A stretch of DNA of 51,732 nt, from positions 1 to 51,732 of the forward strand of contig CALMIR010000196.1 of assembly GCA_937864265.1 (NCBI GenBank), written 5' to 3'. Both the position numbers and the translations under genes were made by a program. Positions 7,594 through 16,576 of the stretch are shown here, in pieces. This DNA comes from an uncultured Saprospirales bacterium (lineage in GTDB: Bacteria; Bacteroidota; Bacteroidia; Chitinophagales; Saprospiraceae). The notes beneath the pieces are model-generated. The model was given only the letters and a program-made list of their open reading frames with translations. It was not told the DNA's origin and did no database searches. The first letter of the stretch is position 1. Each line of letters opens with the position of its first letter.

Positions 7594-8316
7594 ATGAGAA
7601 AAATCTCTACTTTAATTTTTTTCTTTTTGTTGGGCAATGTTTTTTTACAAGCCCAGATATGGCTGGAATTAGGGGGTAAAGGTATGGCCGGCATCACCGG
7701 TTTTACCAACCAAAATATTTCCAAGGACAGTAATCACGACAGCCAATTAGGTCTTGCCCATTCCATTGGCGGGGTGGCCACCCTCAACCTTGGGGAAAAC
7801 CATGGCCTGCAATTGGAAGGATTGACAGCAACTTATCACCAATCGCTTACTTTTCGCAATACAGAGGGCAGTAATGCTATTAATATAGAATGGAAAAGCT
7901 TTGATTGGTATCTTTTGTATAGGCATTACCGCAGCAACGGCGCTTTTCTAGAACTAGGGCCAAAGGTGACCTATATCAATCAAGCACAACAATCGTTTCG
8001 CACCGACTGGGCCAATGTGACCAGCAAGTATGAAAGCAAATATTATTCTGCCGTTTTTGGCGTTGGCGGCTTTGTGGCAGCTTCCCAAATTTTGACCTTA
8101 AAAACAGGAATCCGAGCAGAATATGCCCTGACGGATATGGTATCAGCAGAAGGACAAGCAGAGGGTTTTCCCTCTCCTTATACTACTTTCTCCTCGTATG
8201 CCGAAACCCGTCCTTTCCGCTTGGGCTTTTATATAGAAGTAACCCTTGGCGTTGGCGGTATCGCTGAAGCGGAATGCGGAAAACGCGGCGTGCTGTTTGG
8301 CACCGCCTATAGGTGA
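7594..8316 (+). CDS. Outer membrane beta-barrel protein
   Basis: A 240-residue protein with a signal peptide (MRKISTLIFFFLLGNVFLQAQ, cleavage near Gln21). The mature part alternates hydrophobic and polar residues with many aromatic and Gly residues, for example FDWYLLYRHYRSNGAFLELGPKVTYI and YSAVFGVGGFVAASQILTLKTGIRAEYAL. This fits a small eight-strand barrel of the OMP_b-brl/PorT-like class. The last 20 residues after the FYIEVTL strand are not barrel-like, so the end may be extended. Function unknown. Directly after the stop begins an unusual structured intergenic region. Confidence 0.75.
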   Translation: MRKISTLIFFFLLGNVFLQAQIWLELGGKGMAGITGFTNQNISKDSNHDSQLGLAHSIGGVATLNLGENHGLQLEGLTATYHQSLTFRNTEGSNAINIEWKSFDWYLLYRHYRSNGAFLELGPKVTYINQAQQSFRTDWANVTSKYESKYYSAVFGVGGFVAASQILTLKTGIRAEYALTDMVSAEGQAEGFPSPYTTFSSYAETRPFRLGFYIEVTLGVGGIAEAECGKRGVLFGTAYR

Positions 8317-8647
8317 TTTCAGGTTTCTGGTTTCTAGTTTTACTGCCCCCGTCCGATCCGGAGTCGTCCCGCCCGGATTGATCCGGTCGGTCGGGCCGGG
8401 CGGGCGAATCTCGCTTTTAGCGGGAGGCGGGTGGTTTTTTACCAGGCTGATCCCGCGAAAAACGCAGGAGAAGACGGGCTAGTTTCCTTGCCCCGCTCAG
8501 ACGGGTAGTTTTAAGTTTCAGGAGACCAGAGACCAGAAACAACGCTTAACTTGACAAAGCTTGAAACCTGAAACCTGAAACAACGCCTAACTTTAGCTTA
8601 GCACACGCCAAAGGCGTGGTAAACTTGAAACCTGAAACTCATATTGA
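8317..8647. repeat. Structured GC-rich leader with AAACCTGAAAC repeats, upstream of the SIR2-STAND module
   Basis: A 331-bp gene-free stretch. At its left edge TTTCAGGTTTC (8317-8327) is the reverse complement of motifs at the right side: CTTGAAACCTGAAAC occurs near 8560 (with one extra ACCTGAAA unit) and again near 8624-8638. An AACGCYTAACTT unit follows two of the repeats. The centre (about 8345-8510) is far more GC-rich than its surroundings and full of short palindromes such as TCCGGA, CCCGCC and GGCGGG. A small hairpin, ACGCC-aaa-GGCGT, lies near 8603. I see no TAnnTTTG box, so the promoter of the module is not located. Confidence 0.7.
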
Positions 8648-9721
8648 ATGCAGGATAAAGACTGGAACGTAATCACCACCAAAATCAAACAGCAAAAATG
8701 TGTCTTGCTGTTAGGGCCAGAGGTTGTGGTTGCTGACACCAATGGAACCTTTCAAAGCCAATTGAAAAGCTATCTGGAAAAACAGCACATTGAAAACCTG
8801 ATTTACTACAGTGAGGATGAGTTCTTTTCCTTTCAGGACTTCAATCAGGAGCAGGATGTCTATATGGCCATCAGTGAGTTTTACAACCAGATGGGCATGC
8901 CAAAGGTGTATAACTTATTAACCGAAATTCCTTTTTACATCATCATCTCGCTTTCGCCAGATTTGATTTTGAAAAAGGCATTTGAAGAAAAAGGGATCGA
9001 TATCATTTTCGATTTCTACTATAAAAAGAGAAATCCACAGGATCTGGCGCGCCCCAGCATGGAAACCCCCATTGTTTACAACCTACTAGGTTCCATACAA
9101 GAAGAAGATTCGTTGGTGTTCACGTATGAAAGCCTGTTCGATTACCTGATTAAAATATTTGGCACCCATCATTTGCCTGATACCCTCCGAAAAAATTTAC
9201 AGGAAGCCCAAAACTTCATTTTTCTGGGCTTCAAATACGAACGCTGGTACCTGAAACTACTGTTGCGTTTACTGGGCTTGGGGATCAATGAGCGCAAACG
9301 CATCCATTCCTCTAAACCGGAAATAGAGATACGCCCCACCACACAGCAGTATTATTCAGAGGAATTGAAAGTCAACTTTGTGGATGATAATGTCGCGGAT
9401 TTTGTCGTCAAACTCCACGCCAAGTGCCAGGAAGAAGACTTGATACGAGTGCCCGGGGAGGTAAGCTTGCGGGAGCAGCTCAAAGCAGAAGTGAAAAGCC
9501 TGCTGGGGGAAAGCCGCCTACAGGACGCGATCAACCGCATAGCGGCCTATGTGAAAGCCAACGCCAAAGAACTGATCAACGATTTTTCTGTACTGACCAG
9601 TCGGTATTTCAAGCTAAAAACTGATATGGATTTGGGGCTATTGGAAGACAAAGACGCCGCCCTGGATATGAGGCGTATTGTTAAAGATTTTTTGGAATTT
9701 ACAGACCGACTGTTTGCCTGA
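8648..9721 (+). CDS. SIR2-like protein with C-terminal effector-associated-type domain
   Basis: A 357-residue soluble protein. Residues about 1-235 resemble the SIR2_2 class of Rossmann-fold NAD-binding proteins: a CVLLLGPEVV start where GAGxS is usual, IIISLSPDLIL, IVYNLLGSI where a K-L-H-G-S motif is usual, then FIFLGFKYERWYLKLLL. Both key motifs are degenerate: the second Gly of GAG is Glu and the catalytic His position is Leu. Residues about 275-355 (LREQLKAEVKSLLGESRLQDA, then LTSRYFKLKTDMDLG) resemble the effector-associated death-like domain class (EAD11-like), which links effectors to STAND NTPases. The next gene, 12 bp downstream, is a giant STAND NTPase, so the two very likely work together. 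Whether it is an NADase or a ligand-binding pseudoenzyme cannot be decided here. Confidence 0.75.
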   Translation: MQDKDWNVITTKIKQQKCVLLLGPEVVVADTNGTFQSQLKSYLEKQHIENLIYYSEDEFFSFQDFNQEQDVYMAISEFYNQMGMPKVYNLLTEIPFYIIISLSPDLILKKAFEEKGIDIIFDFYYKKRNPQDLARPSMETPIVYNLLGSIQEEDSLVFTYESLFDYLIKIFGTHHLPDTLRKNLQEAQNFIFLGFKYERWYLKLLLRLLGLGINERKRIHSSKPEIEIRPTTQQYYSEELKVNFVDDNVADFVVKLHAKCQEEDLIRVPGEVSLREQLKAEVKSLLGESRLQDAINRIAAYVKANAKELINDFSVLTSRYFKLKTDMDLGLLEDKDAALDMRRIVKDFLEFTDRLFA

Positions 9722-9733
9722 ATTTAGTAAGCC

Positions 9734-12700
9734 ATGGAAAAAAACTATCGCTATCCGGGCATAAAACCATTTACCACCTCTGACCGAAATTTATTTTTTG
9801 GCAGGGATGAGGATATTGAAAAGCTGGCGCAACTGATCGCGCTGGAGCGGCTGGTGGTGTTGTATGGCAAATCGGGCTTAGGCAAAACCTCGCTATTGAA
9901 TGCAGGGGTTGTTCCAAAATTACAGGACGAAGGCGGACACCAACCCATTTATTTTCGCTTTGGCAGCTACATCGAAGGGCAGCGGGCGCACCCCCTGGAT
10001 GCTGTTATTGAAAAAAGCCTGCCCTACCAGGATCAGCATTCCTTTTTGCAAGACATCCACGAAGAACCGCAGTCCCTCTGGTTTACCTTCAAACAATTAC
10101 AAGCGCTGGAAGGGCTGGAAAAAAGCCACCTGCTCATTTTCGACCAGTTTGAAGAACTGTTCACTTACCCCGAAGAGCAAATCAAGGATTTTAAAAAAGA
10201 ACTGGCGGATGTATTGAACAACAACTTGCCCCAGGACTTTAAAACGGTACTCCGTTTAAAGCTAAAAGAAAACCGCAGCTTTCTAAGCGATGAGCAAATG
10301 AGGCTGCTCTATCACCCGCCCAACGTCAAAATAATTATATCCATCCGCTCTGACCGCATGAGCTTGCTGGATAAATTCAAAGATTTTATCCCCGACATCC
10401 TCCAAAAATGCTACGAACTGGACGCCCTGGATATCGAACAGGCCAAGGCTGCCATTCTCAATCCAGCACTGGCCATAGGCGCCTTTGAAACGCCAGCGTT
10501 TGACTACGAACCACCCGCGTTGCAAAAGATACTGCGGTTTTTATCGAAAGACAATACGCAAAAAATTGAATCTTTCCAGCTTCAGATTCTGTGCCAATCG
10601 GTAGAAGAGTACGTGCAATCCAGCGGCGACTTATCCATTTCTGCCAATGATCTGGGTGATCTGGGGCTGATCTACAAGAATTATTACGACAACCAGATAG
10701 CAGCGCTGGGCGATGCCCCAGAACAAAGAGCGGCTCGCCTGCTGATAGAAGACGGCCTGATCTTTGAGCCGGAAGAACGCCGACTGAGCCTGTATGAAGG
10801 ACAGATTTACCGGAATTACGACATCCAGCCCGATTTGTTAAAAAAATTGGTGGCCGCCCGTTTGTTGCGGGCAGAGCCCAATACGGCAGGTGGGTATTCG
10901 TATGAATTGTGCCACGATACGCTCGTAGCGCCCATCCTCCGCTCTAAGAAAAAACGGGTAGAAGAAGAACAGCGGCTCGCGGAAGCCAAGGCCAATGCTG
11001 AAGCAGCGCAAAGAGACCGCGAAAGACGGGCCAAAATCAGGAAGCGTTACCTCACTACATTAGGTACCGTTGCCGCTATTGCGGTCGTGATGTTTTTGCT
11101 ATTCCTATGGGCCTTAAACCAGCAGCGCATTGCCAAGAAAGCGCTCGAAGAAGTGGAAATGCAAAAAGCCGAATTGGTGCTCAAAGAATCTGCTTTGTTG
11201 GCAGCCAATACCGGCTTAGAGGCAGAGAAAGAGCGCGCCGAAGCCAATAGCCGAGAAGCCCAAAAACAAAAAGAAGAAGCAGAGCGCCAACGAGAGGAAG
11301 CGGAGCGACGCGGTGCCGAAGCCCTCCGCAATTTTCAGGATGCCCAACGGCAACGCAACCGGGTGGAACTTTTGCTGGCACAGGCACAAGAGGAAACCGA
11401 GCGCACCCGTGAGCTTTTTGCTGAAAGCGAATGGCTCAATACGAACAACCTCGACTCTATCCAATTCAATGATGCCATTCGCGAGTTAATCCGCTTAAAA
11501 CAACAGGATTCGCCAGAGTATGAAAATGCCAGAAGAGGATTCCGATTATTGGCACTTTCTACCATAGAGGATGACATTCAGATGCGACTGCGCATGCTTG
11601 AAAAAGCACAAAAAATATATCCACACCCCCTTACTTCGCGTGGTTTAGAACAGGCATCGGGCAATATCCTCCTGCCAGAAGAACAAGGCAATATTTCATC
11701 TAATGTAGGGCTATTTGCCGTTGCTTTATCTCCTGATAAGAAAACCCTGGCGGTTGCCTCTGCCAACGCCCTCAATTTGTACGACGCCAATAAATTGACC
11801 CTCATCGGCAGCATCGATTTAAAGGGCAACCAAACTGGGCTGACCAAAAAAGTCGCTTTCTCACCCGATGGCAGTAAATTGATGAGTGTTCACAAAGAAA
11901 GCTCCTTAGTATATGTTTGGTCGGCACAAAAACCTTCCAACCAACCCCTATTTGTACTGCAAGACGATACCTATTTGACCTCGGCCGCCTTCCATCCGGA
12001 AACTGGCGATATCCTTACCGGTTCAGGTATTGCGTACATCAAACTTTGGTCGGGAAAAGACGGCAGCTTGCTCCGAGAAGTACCCTTTGAAAGTTATGGT
12101 TATCAAGGCACGGTGGAAGACCTCATCATCCCCAATGGCGGCCAGTATTATCTTGCCAAAACAGACTCCTATGCGGGCTTGTATTCGTTGAAAAATGGCG
12201 ATGAAATCAGCTATTTTGGTGAAGCAACAGATATTGCCTACGACCCGGTCAACGACAATTATTATATTGGTAAAGGCAGCTATTATTACAGCTATGTGGA
12301 GGTTTATGGCCGCAATAAGATGAAAATTCAGCTCAATGAGGCCACTTTTGATGCAAACGCCCGAGCAGCCACTAAAGGCAGTTTTTCCAATTCGAACGTA
12401 CAGCAAACGCTTACACAAGACGCCTTTGGACTAGACCGAGGGGTAGATTTACTGAAAACCATCGACACAGACCAGGGGTTAAAAAAAATCGCCCTCTCGC
12501 CGCAGTCCGGCAAGCTTTTTATTGCTGGCAATAACGATAGGTTTCACCAATTGCGTGGCGGCAATCAATCGGGGCTGAGCCACGCGGGGCTGTTTATCGG
12601 GCACAATGCTCCGGTTAATGGCGCTGTATTTTTGGACGAAAACACCCTCATCACAGCTGGATCAGATGGCCAATTGTTGCGTTGGAAACTAGAAAAGAGC

Positions 12701-15286
12701 TATTCTACCAATTACGTACTCAGCAAACTACCCGATATTGATCTTTGTGATGCCATTCAAAGAGATATCCTGCGCATTGAAGAACTACAGAAGCTGGATC
12801 GGGCAACCCGCCAAGAAGCAGCCCAATGCTATATCAAACAAGGCGATTTAGATAAAGCGGCACTGCTCAACCCCAACGATCCAAGCCTGTATCTGAAAAA
12901 GGCTGGCGATTTTCGCCGCAACGGCGACGACTTGGCTGCCCTAGAAAACTATTATAAAGCGCTGGAATTGTCCCCTGCTGATCTGAATTGCTATACCGAA
13001 CTGGGCGCTTATCTCTATGAACTTCGCCGATACGAAGAAGCGCGAGATATTTACAGCCGAAAATTAGCACTCGACCCAGAAAATATCTATTGCCACCACG
13101 ATCTGGCTTTGTCGTATATGATGCTGGGACGAACGGATGAAGCCATCAGTTCCTTTAAAAAAGTATTAGAAAAAGACCCGAATAACAGCAACGCCTACAA
13201 TGGCATAGGCGCTACGCTGAAACAAGCCCGCCAATTTGACGAGGCATTGCGTTATCTGCAAATCGCCAACCAACTCGATAGCTTCAACCATTTCCCTTAT
13301 TACAACATGGCGGATATTTATTCGCAAAAGGCCATGTACGACTCTTCTATTTACTACTACAAACGTTCCCTCGACGTTTACCCTGGTTACCTGGATGGCA
13401 TGTACGGTTTGGGCTATGTCTTTTTCCAAAAGGGAGAAATTGACAGCGCAGGTACATTATTTCAAAAAACGGTGCTGCTCGATACCACTTTCGTCGGAGG
13501 TTGGAATGGGCTTGGTATCTGTTACAGTGAAAAAGGACTGCTGCCTCAAGCCCATCAGATTTTCAATAAAGCGATTGAAATAGACTCTACCTACCAATAC
13601 GCCTATTACGGTAAGGGCTACACCTACCAACTAGAAGACAAATACGAAGAGGCACTCCGTTATTACCAAAAAGCGCTGGCGATTGACCCTAGTTATTCCG
13701 GCGCTTTTGAACAAATGATTGAAATCTATCGCATTGAAGGTAATGACGAAGCAATCGAAGCAGCCTATAATAGCTTTTTGGAACTCAATGGAGAAAACAC
13801 CAACGCACTGAACAATCTAGGTATCGTATTTTACGACAAAAGGGAGTATGAAGAGGCTGCCAAGTATTTTCTCAAAGCCGCCGAGGTAAATCCCAATTTT
13901 GCGATCGGCTGGGCCAATGCCGGATTGGCCTATAGTCAGTTGGGGCGCTACGATGAAGCCTTATTGTACTACGATAAAGCCCTGGAGATAGACCCGGCCT
14001 ATAATGCCCACAAGGATATAGGCAACATCTATTTTAATCAAAAAAAGGACTACCATAAAGCCTTGGAGTACTACCAAATGGGCTTAATTCATTATCCTTC
14101 CGACTATGATCTCCATTATAATACGGGGTTGGCACTCAATGCGTTGAAACGTTTTAGCGAAGCGATTCCCTATTTCGAAAAAGCGTTTGAGTTAAGCCCT
14201 GGCAACGCCGATCCCTGGTACAATATTGGTCTTTCTTACCTGGGGCTTGGCAATGAAACAGAAGCGCTTACTGCCTTTGTCAAATCATTCGATTATGGTG
14301 TTGATCTGGTAGAGGCATGGCCAAATATTCAGAAAATGCTGGACAGCAAGCCCTCCCTGGCCGAAAAAGAAGCCTTGTTTGAACAAATAAAAGCCATTTC
14401 TAATAGTGGCAATATTCAATTGAAACAGGCCTTGTTTTATGTACAAGAAGGGCTGTATGATAAAGCACAGGATATTTATAAAGGCATCATCAACCAAGAT
14501 CCCTATTTTGAAACGGCTTATTCCAACCTCGCTAACCTGTATGTATTGCAGCAGGATCAGAAAAAGGCACTGGCTTTATACGAAGACTTATTGCAGCAAC
14601 TTAAAGTGAGTTGGGCCAACGGCGCCTGGTATTATAGTTTTCAGACGCTGACCAATTTAGGAAATAATACCGCTGCGCTGGCTGATTCCAGCCGCTTTGA
14701 CGAATCGGTCATCGACTTGCTGCTGGCCATCCGCGACTTTAAAAAAGAAGCGATACAAGCCGGAGTTGAGCTGCCGGGCAACCTCATCAACGACTATTAC
14801 AACATCGGTAATGTTTACCACGGCATCGATAAGCTGAGCCAAGCAGCGCTGAATTGGGAAGAAGGATACCAATATTTATCCCAACTTTACGCAGGGGATA
14901 CTACCTTTACAGCCCGGTCGAACCTGGCATTGGCTTGTGGCAATGTATCCTGGTACCAGTTGTTCATCAAAAATGCCGATAAAGCAGAACAGTATGCGCG
15001 GGAAGGCTTGGCGCTCGACAGTACCCGAACTTGGATCATGACCAACTTATCCTCTGCATTATTGATGGCTGGCAAATACCATGAAGCCGCTCAAATTTAT
15101 CGAAGCATGCAGGGCATCCGCTACGATTTTGACCAAACCCAGTATTATTCGCAGGTTTTTATGGCCGACTTGGAAGTGCTGACGCCCTATTTTCCTCGCG
15201 AACGAAGGGAAGACCTCCAGCGTGCCCAAGCTGAACTTCAGGCAATTTTACAAGAAGAACGCCGTTTGGAAACGGAAAGGGATTAA
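9734..15286 (+). CDS. Giant STAND NTPase (nSTAND1) with membrane helix, WD40 and TPR arrays
   Basis: An 1,850-residue protein. Residues 5-400 are a STAND-type P-loop NTPase: YPGIKPF and FFGRDEDIEKL, Walker A GKSGLGKTS (45-53), Walker B LLIFDQFEE (133-141), a sensor-like SIRSDRMSLL, and a winged-helix-like end with YELCHDTLVAPILR. A single hydrophobic helix follows at about 437-459 (TVAAIAVVMFLLFLWAL), then a Glu/Arg/Ala-rich coiled coil (about 460-590), a WD40-like region (about 650-990, with ALSPDKKTLAVAS and TAGSDGQLLRWKL) and at least a dozen TPR units (about 1040-1800) of the form A-x-x-Y-x-K-A-L-E-x-x-P. STAND proteins oligomerise on sensing a trigger and activate an effector, here plausibly the SIR2-like partner 12 bp upstream. 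With one membrane helix, the repeat sensor would face the periplasm if the NTPase is cytoplasmic. No N-terminal effector-associated domain is visible. Confidence 0.88.
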   Translation: MEKNYRYPGIKPFTTSDRNLFFGRDEDIEKLAQLIALERLVVLYGKSGLGKTSLLNAGVVPKLQDEGGHQPIYFRFGSYIEGQRAHPLDAVIEKSLPYQDQHSFLQDIHEEPQSLWFTFKQLQALEGLEKSHLLIFDQFEELFTYPEEQIKDFKKELADVLNNNLPQDFKTVLRLKLKENRSFLSDEQMRLLYHPPNVKIIISIRSDRMSLLDKFKDFIPDILQKCYELDALDIEQAKAAILNPALAIGAFETPAFDYEPPALQKILRFLSKDNTQKIESFQLQILCQSVEEYVQSSGDLSISANDLGDLGLIYKNYYDNQIAALGDAPEQRAARLLIEDGLIFEPEERRLSLYEGQIYRNYDIQPDLLKKLVAARLLRAEPNTAGGYSYELCHDTLVAPILRSKKKRVEEEQRLAEAKANAEAAQRDRERRAKIRKRYLTTLGTVAAIAVVMFLLFLWALNQQRIAKKALEEVEMQKAELVLKESALLAANTGLEAEKERAEANSREAQKQKEEAERQREEAERRGAEALRNFQDAQRQRNRVELLLAQAQEETERTRELFAESEWLNTNNLDSIQFNDAIRELIRLKQQDSPEYENARRGFRLLALSTIEDDIQMRLRMLEKAQKIYPHPLTSRGLEQASGNILLPEEQGNISSNVGLFAVALSPDKKTLAVASANALNLYDANKLTLIGSIDLKGNQTGLTKKVAFSPDGSKLMSVHKESSLVYVWSAQKPSNQPLFVLQDDTYLTSAAFHPETGDILTGSGIAYIKLWSGKDGSLLREVPFESYGYQGTVEDLIIPNGGQYYLAKTDSYAGLYSLKNGDEISYFGEATDIAYDPVNDNYYIGKGSYYYSYVEVYGRNKMKIQLNEATFDANARAATKGSFSNSNVQQTLTQDAFGLDRGVDLLKTIDTDQGLKKIALSPQSGKLFIAGNNDRFHQLRGGNQSGLSHAGLFIGHNAPVNGAVFLDENTLITAGSDGQLLRWKLEKSYSTNYVLSKLPDIDLCDAIQRDILRIEELQKLDRATRQEAAQCYIKQGDLDKAALLNPNDPSLYLKKAGDFRRNGDDLAALENYYKALELSPADLNCYTELGAYLYELRRYEEARDIYSRKLALDPENIYCHHDLALSYMMLGRTDEAISSFKKVLEKDPNNSNAYNGIGATLKQARQFDEALRYLQIANQLDSFNHFPYYNMADIYSQKAMYDSSIYYYKRSLDVYPGYLDGMYGLGYVFFQKGEIDSAGTLFQKTVLLDTTFVGGWNGLGICYSEKGLLPQAHQIFNKAIEIDSTYQYAYYGKGYTYQLEDKYEEALRYYQKALAIDPSYSGAFEQMIEIYRIEGNDEAIEAAYNSFLELNGENTNALNNLGIVFYDKREYEEAAKYFLKAAEVNPNFAIGWANAGLAYSQLGRYDEALLYYDKALEIDPAYNAHKDIGNIYFNQKKDYHKALEYYQMGLIHYPSDYDLHYNTGLALNALKRFSEAIPYFEKAFELSPGNADPWYNIGLSYLGLGNETEALTAFVKSFDYGVDLVEAWPNIQKMLDSKPSLAEKEALFEQIKAISNSGNIQLKQALFYVQEGLYDKAQDIYKGIINQDPYFETAYSNLANLYVLQQDQKKALALYEDLLQQLKVSWANGAWYYSFQTLTNLGNNTAALADSSRFDESVIDLLLAIRDFKKEAIQAGVELPGNLINDYYNIGNVYHGIDKLSQAALNWEEGYQYLSQLYAGDTTFTARSNLALACGNVSWYQLFIKNADKAEQYAREGLALDSTRTWIMTNLSSALLMAGKYHEAAQIYRSMQGIRYDFDQTQYYSQVFMADLEVLTPYFPRERREDLQRAQAELQAILQEERRLETERD

Positions 15287-15339
15287 TTTTGCGTTACGGG
15301 ATATAGCCAATCCTAAACAAACAAAAACACCGCATCTCA

Positions 15340-16092
15340 GTGGAAATAAACAATTACAAGGAACAAATCAATATTGAAAAACTGCCCCGACACATCGCTA
15401 TCATCATGGATGGAAACGGGCGCTGGGCAAAAAATCACGGCCAACCCCGGGTATTTGGGCATCGCAATGGTGTTATTGCGGTGCGGGAAGTCACGGAAGC
15501 TGCTGCCGAGTTAGGCATTCAATACCTCACGCTTTATGCCTTTTCCACTGAAAACTGGAACCGCCCCAAGCTGGAAGTAAATGCATTGATGGGGCTCTTG
15601 CTGGATACTTTGCACAAAGAACTTAAAACACTGAATAAAAACAATATCCGCCTTCAGACCATTGGCGACATCAGCCTGCTGCCTGACAGAACCAGAAAGG
15701 CATTGCTAAGTGGCATTGAGTCCACCCGCCACAATACCCGGATGACCCTGGTGCTGGCGCTGAACTACAGCGCCAAATGGGAAATACTGGAAGCAACTCG
15801 AAAACTGGCTAATCAGGTGAAAACCGGACTCCTCGAAGTTAACCAGATCAACGAAGCGGCTTTTTCAGAAGCCCTCAGCACATCCGGCATCCCCGATCCG
15901 GAACTGCTCATCCGTACTAGCGGCGAAACTAGGATCAGCAATTTTCTGCTTTGGCAAATTGCTTATGCAGAGCTGTATTTTACACCCGTTTTCTGGCCGG
16001 ATTTCCGCAAGCAACATTTCTATCAAGCTATTGTGGATTACCAAAACAGGGAACGCCGCTTTGGGAAAATCAGTGAGCAGGTGGCACCTTGA
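15340..16092 (+). CDS. uppS: Isoprenyl transferase (undecaprenyl diphosphate synthase)
   Basis: A 250-residue cis-prenyltransferase that adds isopentenyl units to farnesyl diphosphate to make the C55 lipid carrier for peptidoglycan. Signatures are HIAIIMDGNGRWA with catalytic D24, LTLYAFSTENWNRP, and LIRTSGETRISNFLLWQ, with ELYFTPVFWPDF near the end. The start is GTG at 15340; this gives the usual short N-terminus before the HIAIIMDGNGRW block, and no ATG occurs between it and that block. It lies 53 bp after the STAND gene on the same strand. It is convergent with ybeY, with 28 bp between the stop codons. Confidence 0.93.
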   Translation: MEINNYKEQINIEKLPRHIAIIMDGNGRWAKNHGQPRVFGHRNGVIAVREVTEAAAELGIQYLTLYAFSTENWNRPKLEVNALMGLLLDTLHKELKTLNKNNIRLQTIGDISLLPDRTRKALLSGIESTRHNTRMTLVLALNYSAKWEILEATRKLANQVKTGLLEVNQINEAAFSEALSTSGIPDPELLIRTSGETRISNFLLWQIAYAELYFTPVFWPDFRKQHFYQAIVDYQNRERRFGKISEQVAP

Positions 16093-16120
16093 AAGCGAGC
16101 AAAATTCGATGCTTTTGCCA

Positions 16121-16576
16121 CTACATTTCCGCCCAAATTTGTAAAGCTTCTTCTTCCTTTTTTCTCATGGTTGCAGCCTCAGCCTCGGTTTTGTCCGGAT
16201 AGCCACATAAGTGCAAGACACCGTGTATCATCACCCGGCGCAGTTCCTGCTCAAAGGAGGTCTGATAGGTAGCGGCATTTTCTTTTACCCGCTCTATGCT
16301 GATAAAGATGTCGCCCTCAATATAGGGTGGCTGGCTGTAGGGAAAGGTGATAATGTCCGTTAGGTCGTCGTGTTGCAGGTATTCCAGATTGATCTGGTGC
16401 AAATACTCGTCGCTGCAAAATATATAGGTAAGTTGTTGGAGTTGCCGTTTTTCACGCGCAATAATGTCCTCTATCCACCGGGTGGTTTTCTCCGTATCGC
16501 CCCAATCGAAATCAATGTCCTCTACAAAGAAGGCAATGGGCTGATCGTCTTCTTCTTCAAAAAAGGCTTCGCTCAT
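16121..16576 (-). CDS. ybeY: rRNA maturation endoribonuclease YbeY
   Basis: A 151-residue metal-dependent RNase involved in 16S rRNA 3'-end maturation and ribosome quality control. The signature is HGVLHLCGYPDKT with metal-ligand His118 and His122. The third ligand, His in the proteobacterial HGxLHLxGYDH form, is replaced by P-D, which is typical of Bacteroidota YbeY. The upstream segment DITFPY is also conserved. The ATG overlaps the stop of the preceding ATPase gene in an ATGA tetranucleotide, so translation is probably coupled. Confidence 0.93.
   Translation of the reverse strand: MSEAFFEEEDDQPIAFFVEDIDFDWGDTEKTTRWIEDIIAREKRQLQQLTYIFCSDEYLHQINLEYLQHDDLTDIITFPYSQPPYIEGDIFISIERVKENAATYQTSFEQELRRVMIHGVLHLCGYPDKTEAEAATMRKKEEEALQIWAEM

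Noticed and set aside
8345-8510. GC-rich block as a short gene
   Set aside because: A 78-codon open frame from 8246 crosses it, but it overlaps the barrel gene in another frame and its sequence reflects the palindromic GC-rich DNA.
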